From Lachnospiraceae bacterium (lineage in GTDB: Bacteria > Bacillota_A > Clostridia > Lachnospirales > Lachnospiraceae), in the NCBI GenBank assembly GCA_009774655.1, contig VSOD01000135.1, positions 1 through 9,492 of the forward strand: DNA of 9,492 nucleotides, written 5' to 3'. Numbering within the stretch: position 1 is the stretch's first letter; each line of letters opens with the position of its first letter. A program made the translations under genes and the position numbers. Shown piece after piece: positions 6,284 to 9,492 of this stretch. Below the pieces are notes generated by a model. That model was not told the DNA's origin. It was given only the letters and a program-made list of their open reading frames with translations, and made no database searches.

Positions 6284-7423
6284 TTATCCAAAATATTTGC
6301 TGTACCACATATCCCCCAGTTCCACGCCCTCTTCTGACAGTTCCTTTACAAACGGATACTCGGAAGCCCGTGTGGCAGTCGAATATCCATCTTCCTCCTT
6401 TTTCAAAACCCAGACATCCTGCGGTCTCAGTGCATTTACAAAAAAAGGGCTGTGTGTGGTGACAAATAACTGCTTCTTATTGCTGTCTCCGACATTCTCT
6501 GCCATCTCTCCGGCCAGATCGGCTAAATAATGATGATAGAGTCCATTCTCCGGCTCTTCGATAAATACCAGTTGTCTTGGATTTCTCTCATGCAGCAGCA
6601 AATAATAGGCAAAGAGTTTCAAGGTACCATCTGACATTTTGGGAGAATAAAATGCATTTTCAAACCCGTTTTCCCAAAACTTTAACATCATCTGGCCATT
6701 GTCAAATTTCTGCGGTTCAATCTTATAAATACCGGGCAGCTTGTCCTGTATATGCTCCAATACCTTCATAAATTCATTCTTATTTTCGCGGTACATATAT
6801 TGCGCCACATTATTGATATTACTTCCGTGACGGTCCAAATAGGGATGCGGTGCCGCAGTCTGGATCCGTCTTGCAACATCTGGCAGGAAATAGCACAAAT
6901 ACCAGCTTCTCAGAAATCCAAGGAATTTTTCGATTCTCTCATATTGCTTCATCGCCCCAAGAGTAACAATTCCCAGACGTCTCTTATCGCTTAAATTCAC
7001 ATTCACTTTTTTCCCGTCTATTTCATTTCCCTGTTCATCCTGTCCCCCTTTTTTTCCTTCAAACGCATATCCCACTCCGTTCTGCAGATATAAAAAGGAC
7101 AAAGGACGACCAATTTTCTGATTACGATATCTCAAACGCTCCATTTTGACATAAGGCCGTTCATATTTATCTTTGTCAATCTCCAATTCATATGTGATGG
7201 GTGTCGTATTTTTGTTCTCTCTATAATATATCTCAAAGGATATTGGCTCTTTTACCCCCTGTGAAATCAACTGATCATATCCGCCGCGATTGTTCGCATC
7301 ACACGCCGCTTCAAGCCCCAGCTCGAGACAGTCAGCAATAAATCCAAACGCATCCGCCAACGTACTTTTCCCATTCCCGCTGGGACCTATGATCGTAATC
7401 ATATTTTCTAATGCATCTTCCAC
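6284..7423 (-). CDS. AAA/OLD-like ABC-type ATPase (AAA_21 kind), short N-terminus
   Basis: A 379-residue ATPase of the SMC/ABC-like AAA_21 group. Walker A is GPSGNGKST (13-21). An ABC-signature-like MSDGTLKLFAYYLLL lies at 263-277, Walker B LVFIEEPENGLYH at 285-297 and the H-loop VTTHSPFFVNAL at 321-332. The C-terminus continues with VWVLKKEEDG and has no nuclease (TOPRIM) domain. Relatives are found in OLD, retron, Septu and abortive-infection systems and as stand-alone genes. The usual 20-25 residues before Walker A (the strand and the N-F-[KR]-S-type motif) are missing. The GTG at 7423 is preceded by an in-frame stop at 7441-7439, and a good promoter ends only about 80 bases upstream. An alternative start is the ATG at 7402. 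The gene is visibly AT-richer than the flanking spmB and kinase genes, which suggests acquisition. It lies upstream of the Mrr-like gene on the same strand. Function is not fixed. Confidence 0.8.
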   Translation of the reverse strand: MEDALENMITIIGPSGNGKSTLADAFGFIADCLELGLEAACDANNRGGYDQLISQGVKEPISFEIYYRENKNTTPITYELEIDKDKYERPYVKMERLRYRNQKIGRPLSFLYLQNGVGYAFEGKKGGQDEQGNEIDGKKVNVNLSDKRRLGIVTLGAMKQYERIEKFLGFLRSWYLCYFLPDVARRIQTAAPHPYLDRHGSNINNVAQYMYRENKNEFMKVLEHIQDKLPGIYKIEPQKFDNGQMMLKFWENGFENAFYSPKMSDGTLKLFAYYLLLHERNPRQLVFIEEPENGLYHHYLADLAGEMAENVGDSNKKQLFVTTHSPFFVNALRPQDVWVLKKEEDGYSTATRASEYPFVKELSEEGVELGDMWYSKYFG

Positions 7424-7510
7424 ATTCTCTATACACCATTATGAAATGCATGATCAAACACCGCAAAAGTATTGCAAATACAACCCAGACATTACAATAA
7501 TACGTTAAAA

Positions 7511-7539
7511 ATTATATCACAGATATGCAATGCCTTCAA
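7511..7539 (-). promoter_or_regulatory. Promoter of the ATPase gene
   Basis: On the minus strand, TTGAAG (7539-7534), a 17-base spacer and a perfect TATAAT (7516-7511). The bases just before the -10 are TGA, giving an extended -10. The start of transcription would be near 7504, leaving an untranslated leader of about 80 bases before the GTG start. Confidence 0.75.
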
Positions 7540-7627
7540 TAGCAACCTCCTCTTCCCTCTCCCGTCAATTCCCCGCTATCCGACTTCTGATCCCCCTGAT
7601 CCTTAACATCTATGTCACCAAATATGC

Positions 7628-7657
7628 TGGACATTCAACTACGTTTTGTTGTATTAT
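7628..7657 (+). promoter_or_regulatory. Candidate promoter of the lipoprotein gene
   Basis: TGGACA (7628-7633) and TATTAT (7652-7657) are separated by 18 bases, each matching five of six consensus positions. Transcription would start near 7664, about 35 bases before the lipoprotein ATG. It is divergent from the ATPase promoter, and 88 bases separate the two -35 boxes. Confidence 0.5.
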
Positions 7658-7698
7658 TTCATTATGGCAATGTAAAAATCCAAATAAAGGAGTATACC

Positions 7699-8343
7699 AT
7701 GAAAAAATTCAAAACCATTCTCTTGATCATACTGGTACTTGGTATGACCACTGCATGCGGGAAAAAGGGCGAGCCTATCATCCTGCCCGACACGGCGGAC
7801 ATTACCTCCATTGAAATCCAGTCCGGAGACATCTCCATGATCTCAATCGACCAGGCTTTCGTAGATGAATTTATGCCGCTTCTGCAGAATATGGAGATAA
7901 CGAACAAACGATCCACAAGGGATGCCCCGGCGGTTGATGATTATATTCTGATCAATCTTAATTGTGACGACCAGACCACTACGATCTTCTATTACGAAAA
8001 GAATAACGTGGCATACGTAGAGCAGCCTTATCAGGGCATCTATAAACCCACTCCCGAGCTGGTCGAGAGCATAACAGAATTCTTCGGTTCTGCAGACGGA
8101 ACTGCTGCGCTGTTTATTTTTCAGGCAACGGTTCTGGAAGCAACGGATACGTATATTCTGGTAGAGCCTGTCGCCGGTTCCGCAGAGCTGACATCTTCCG
8201 ACCAGATTTCTCTCAGCAATGAAGAAGGAATCGCACTGCAGGCCGGAGATGTCGTTGAGATCGAATACGACGGCAGCATTATGGAAACATACCCGGCGCA
8301 GTTGGGCAAGGTCTACAGCATCCGTGTGGTAACGCAGGAATAA
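7699..8343 (+). CDS. Predicted lipoprotein with DUF5301-like and DUF3221-like regions
   Basis: A 214-residue exported lipoprotein. Residues 1-19 are a signal peptide (MKKFKTILLIILVLGMTTA) and C20 is the lipidated cysteine in MTTAC-G, so the mature protein sits on the outer face of the membrane. The first part, about 27-130 (ILPDTADITSIEI and DDYILINLNCDDQTTTIFYYE), resembles DUF5301-type domains. The second, about 140-212 (ATVLEATDTYILVEP and LQAGDVVEIEYDGSIMETYPAQL), resembles the OB-like DUF3221 domain of small Firmicute lipoproteins. Both family names are from memory of the patterns and are moderate in confidence. The role is unknown. The ATG at 7699 is chosen because AAAGGAG (7686-7692) lies six bases upstream and translation gives an ideal signal peptide; an upstream in-frame ATG at 7612 adds residues before the signal and has no such support. 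It is monocistronic, with its own promoter and terminator. Confidence 0.85.
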   Translation: MKKFKTILLIILVLGMTTACGKKGEPIILPDTADITSIEIQSGDISMISIDQAFVDEFMPLLQNMEITNKRSTRDAPAVDDYILINLNCDDQTTTIFYYEKNNVAYVEQPYQGIYKPTPELVESITEFFGSADGTAALFIFQATVLEATDTYILVEPVAGSAELTSSDQISLSNEEGIALQAGDVVEIEYDGSIMETYPAQLGKVYSIRVVTQE

Positions 8344-8347
8344 CCTC

Positions 8348-8377
8348 GTAGTGCGGCATAGTCCGCACTACATTTTT
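8348..8377 (+). terminator. Intrinsic terminator of the lipoprotein gene
   Basis: A perfect 9-bp stem GTAGTGCGG (8348-8356) / CCGCACTAC (8363-8371) with a six-base loop, followed by ATTTTT. It starts five bases after the lipoprotein stop codon. Confidence 0.92.
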
Positions 8378-8400
8378 CGACAAATATTCTAACAATTTGC

Positions 8401-8424
8401 AATTATAAAATTTATTTTATAATT
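8401..8424. repeat. Perfect AT-only palindrome
   Basis: AATTATAAAA (8401-8410) and TTTTATAATT (8415-8424) are perfect inverted copies around a four-base centre. A pyrimidine-rich stretch follows (8425-8440). It is too weak thermally to be a good terminator. It may be an operator or UP-element-like site in front of the candidate small RNA. Confidence 0.6.
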
Positions 8425-8487
8425 TCTTTCTTTTTTCTTTCGATATTTGACACATCCCATTCACAATTCCCATGTATAGTATTACTT

Positions 8488-8690
8488 GTAGTTGGGGAAT
8501 ACATAACTTAAATGACTATTCTGACCTACATAATAATGGAGCCGCCGGTGCTGGCTTGGTGTCGATCGGCTTCGACTAACAATAACAGCTGCATTCCATG
8601 CAAATGCGCTGTTGACATATATTTGGGTTTACACATTTCTATCCTTCTCACACAGAAAAACAGCACTCCTTGATGGGGTGCTGTTTTTCC
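8488..8690 (+). ncRNA. Candidate structured small RNA of unknown family
   Basis: This stretch between the lipoprotein terminator and spmB has four hairpins in a row and ends in a strong terminator. The first pairs GTAG (8488-8491) with CTAC (8526-8529) and GAATA (8497-8501) with TATTC (8517-8521). The second is AGCC/GGCT (8540-8543, 8553-8556). The third is GTCGA/TCGAC (8561-8565, 8572-8576). The fourth is an 11-bp stem with one bulged base, AACAGC-GCATT (8584-8595) with AATGC-GCTGTT (8603-8613). About 45 unpaired bases then lead to the terminator. A possible -10 box TATAGT lies at 8475-8480, but TTGACA at 8447-8452 is 22 bases away, too far for a normal promoter. I do not recognise a known riboswitch, 6S, SRP or tmRNA signature. 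A riboswitch is unlikely because no gene follows on this strand. Confidence 0.4.
8655..8689. terminator. Bidirectional intrinsic terminator
   Basis: The stem AACAGCACTCC (8659-8669) / GGGGTGCTGTT (8675-8685) has a single T-G wobble and a five-base loop. It is flanked by a run of A on the left and T on the right (8684-8688). It can end transcripts rightward, including the candidate small RNA, and leftward from spmB, whose stop lies about 55 bases to the right. Confidence 0.88.
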
Positions 8691-8744
8691 GTGCTGTTCT
8701 GTCAGCTGTTTCGTGTTCTGTTTTTCTCCTCTGCCGCACTTTTG

Positions 8745-9275
8745 CTAAACCAGCATCCCCGCCAGAATGATACTCGCCGCGATTCCCGCAAACGTAGAAA
8801 GCAGCGCCCCTTTGAGCGTATATCTGGTCTTCGTCACCTTAGCCGCCAGAAAATAAACCGACATCGTATAGAAGATCGTCTCCGTACAGCTCATCATGAT
8901 CGAAGTAGTCAGGCCAATCAGGGAATCCGGCCCATGATTCTTAAAGATATCCAGTACCAGTCCCGTGGCCGCGGAGGAGGAAAACATCTTAATAAGCATA
9001 AGCGGCACCAGTTCCGAAGAAAAGCCCATCCTGGCCGCAGCCCCGGAAAAAAGCCCGCCCACGAAATCCAGAAAGCCGGACGCGCGCAGCACCCCCACCG
9101 CCACCATAAGCCCGATCAGCGTAGGCATGATCTGGATGACCGTGTAAAACCCGTCCTTCGCTCCCTTGATAAAATCCTCATACACATTACTTCTGGCCGC
9201 CAGCCCGTAAGCCACAACGTAAAAGATAATGACCGGAATGATAATATTGGATATATTCGATAATACAGCGACCAT
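8745..9275 (-). CDS. spmB: Spore maturation protein B
   Basis: A 176-residue polytopic membrane protein with a nucleoside-recognition/Gate domain, matching B. subtilis SpmB in length and order: VYEDFIKGAKDGF (31-43), IMPTLIGLMVAVGVLRASG (49-67), KNHGPDSLIG (112-121) and TETIFYTMSVYF (131-142). SpmB acts with SpmA in core dehydration of the maturing spore, in the forespore or mother-cell membrane, probably as part of a transport function. I prefer the ATG at 9275-9273, because GAGGTG ends six bases upstream. An in-frame GTG three codons earlier (9284) overlaps that ribosome site and is less likely. Its usual partner spmA, normally directly upstream and often touching, is not there; a terminator and a palindromic leader occupy that position. 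The gene ends before the bidirectional terminator at 8655-8689. Confidence 0.93.
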   Translation of the reverse strand: MVAVLSNISNIIIPVIIFYVVAYGLAARSNVYEDFIKGAKDGFYTVIQIMPTLIGLMVAVGVLRASGFLDFVGGLFSGAAARMGFSSELVPLMLIKMFSSSAATGLVLDIFKNHGPDSLIGLTTSIMMSCTETIFYTMSVYFLAAKVTKTRYTLKGALLSTFAGIAASIILAGMLV

Positions 9276-9298
9276 ACTGGACACCTCGCCGGGTTAGA

Positions 9299-9384
9299 GC
9301 AGCCTTATAACAAAGCTCCTGTTATCCCATAGATTAAAATAGATTAAAACAGGTTTGCTTTGCAGCTTAATAAAAAAAGGCTGC
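9299..9384. repeat. Nested inverted repeats in the spmB leader
   Basis: Three pairs of arms are nested around one centre: GCAGCCTT (9299-9306) with AAGGCTGC (9377-9384), CAAAGC (9311-9316) with GCTTTG (9357-9362), and CCTGTT (9318-9323) with AACAGG (9348-9353). The centre contains a direct repeat AGATTAAAAT/AGATTAAAAC (9331-9350). The outer right arm is also part of the terminator stem at 9379-9412, so the two foldings exclude each other. It may be a regulatory leader or a stabilising hairpin. Confidence 0.5.
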
Positions 9385-9414
9385 GCAGATCATTACTACA
9401 ATCTATGCAGCCTT
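9372..9414 (-). terminator. Intrinsic terminator for the gene to the right
   Basis: On the minus strand, GGCTGCATAGAT (9412-9401) pairs with ATCTGCGCAGCC (9390-9379) except at two central positions, around a ten-base loop. A run of seven T follows (9378-9372). It would end a leftward transcript entering from beyond 9492 before it reaches spmB. Confidence 0.8.
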
Positions 9415-9453
9415 ACCACAGCTTATGTCAGCTTATACATTTATCCTCTTTTC

Positions 9454-9492
9454 TCATTCATACTGAATACCTGCTTCGGCACCCGCCTTTAT
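9454..9492 (-). CDS. Possible C-terminal end of a gene running in from the right (partial)
   Basis: The minus strand from the window edge reads IKAGAEAGIQYE and then TGA at 9456-9454, 40 bases before a good terminator on the same strand. Position relative to the terminator suggests a real gene end. Twelve residues are too few to name it, and one other frame is also open over most of this short stretch. Confidence 0.35.
   Translation of the reverse strand: MKAGAEAGIQYE

Noticed and set aside
8447..8480. TTGACA and TATAGT as a promoter for the small RNA
   Set aside because: The 22-base spacing is outside the working range for a sigma-A promoter, so it is mentioned only as a possible -10 box and not listed as a promoter.
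8539..8580. tRNA- or SRP-like appearance of the GC-rich segment
   Set aside because: No cloverleaf, T-loop consensus or SRP Alu/tetraloop signature can be assembled from it.
8536..8673. A 45-codon open frame with a Cys-rich stretch (CIPCKC) that could be a small peptide or peptide precursor
   Set aside because: There is no ribosome binding site before its ATG, it runs into the terminator stem, and its bases coincide with the paired hairpins, which better explain the constraint. No maturation enzyme is nearby.

Overview
The window looks like a chromosomal segment of an endospore-forming, low-to-mid GC Firmicute, most likely a Lachnospiraceae-type Clostridium relative. The basis is a spore maturation gene (spmB), a YesM/YesN-type two-component system beside a YtfQ-like sugar-binding protein, a FabT-type MarR regulator with its operator, strong AGGAGG-like ribosome binding sites and intrinsic terminators. 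No insertion sequence, tRNA, rRNA or CRISPR array is visible.

Positions 1-3003, all on the minus strand, form a sugar-sensing cluster read right to left: a membrane histidine kinase (3003-1543), a membrane-anchored galactofuranose/sugar-binding protein (1346-309) and an AraC/YesN-type response regulator cut off by the window edge (259-1). The likely logic is that the tethered binding protein loads a sugar, touches the kinase sensor domain, and the regulator switches sugar-transport genes outside the window. The 196-base gap between kinase and binding protein holds a striking degenerate 20-bp tandem repeat with 10-bp sub-periodicity.

Positions 3004-3303 are a divergent intergenic region with a long imperfect inverted repeat. 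Positions 3304-5127 on the plus strand encode a membrane-anchored DUF885-family zinc peptidase. Facing it, 5589-5158 on the minus strand is a FabT-like regulator whose strong promoter is overlaid by TATCAAA/TTTGATA half-sites, so autorepression is likely. Further right on the minus strand are an Mrr-like nuclease-fold protein with one membrane helix (6148-5690) and an AT-richer AAA/OLD-like ATPase (7423-6284) that starts almost at its Walker A motif. Together these two could be an acquired defence-type pair, though this is unproven.

Positions 7424-7698 carry divergent promoters for the ATPase and for a lipoprotein (7699-8343, plus strand), which ends in a clear terminator. Positions 8378-8744 hold no convincing protein gene. 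They contain an AT-only palindrome and a run of hairpins ending in a bidirectional terminator, which I read as a candidate small structured RNA of about 200 nt. The right end carries spmB (9275-8745, minus strand), a nested inverted-repeat leader, a terminator for the gene further right, and possibly the last codons of that gene.
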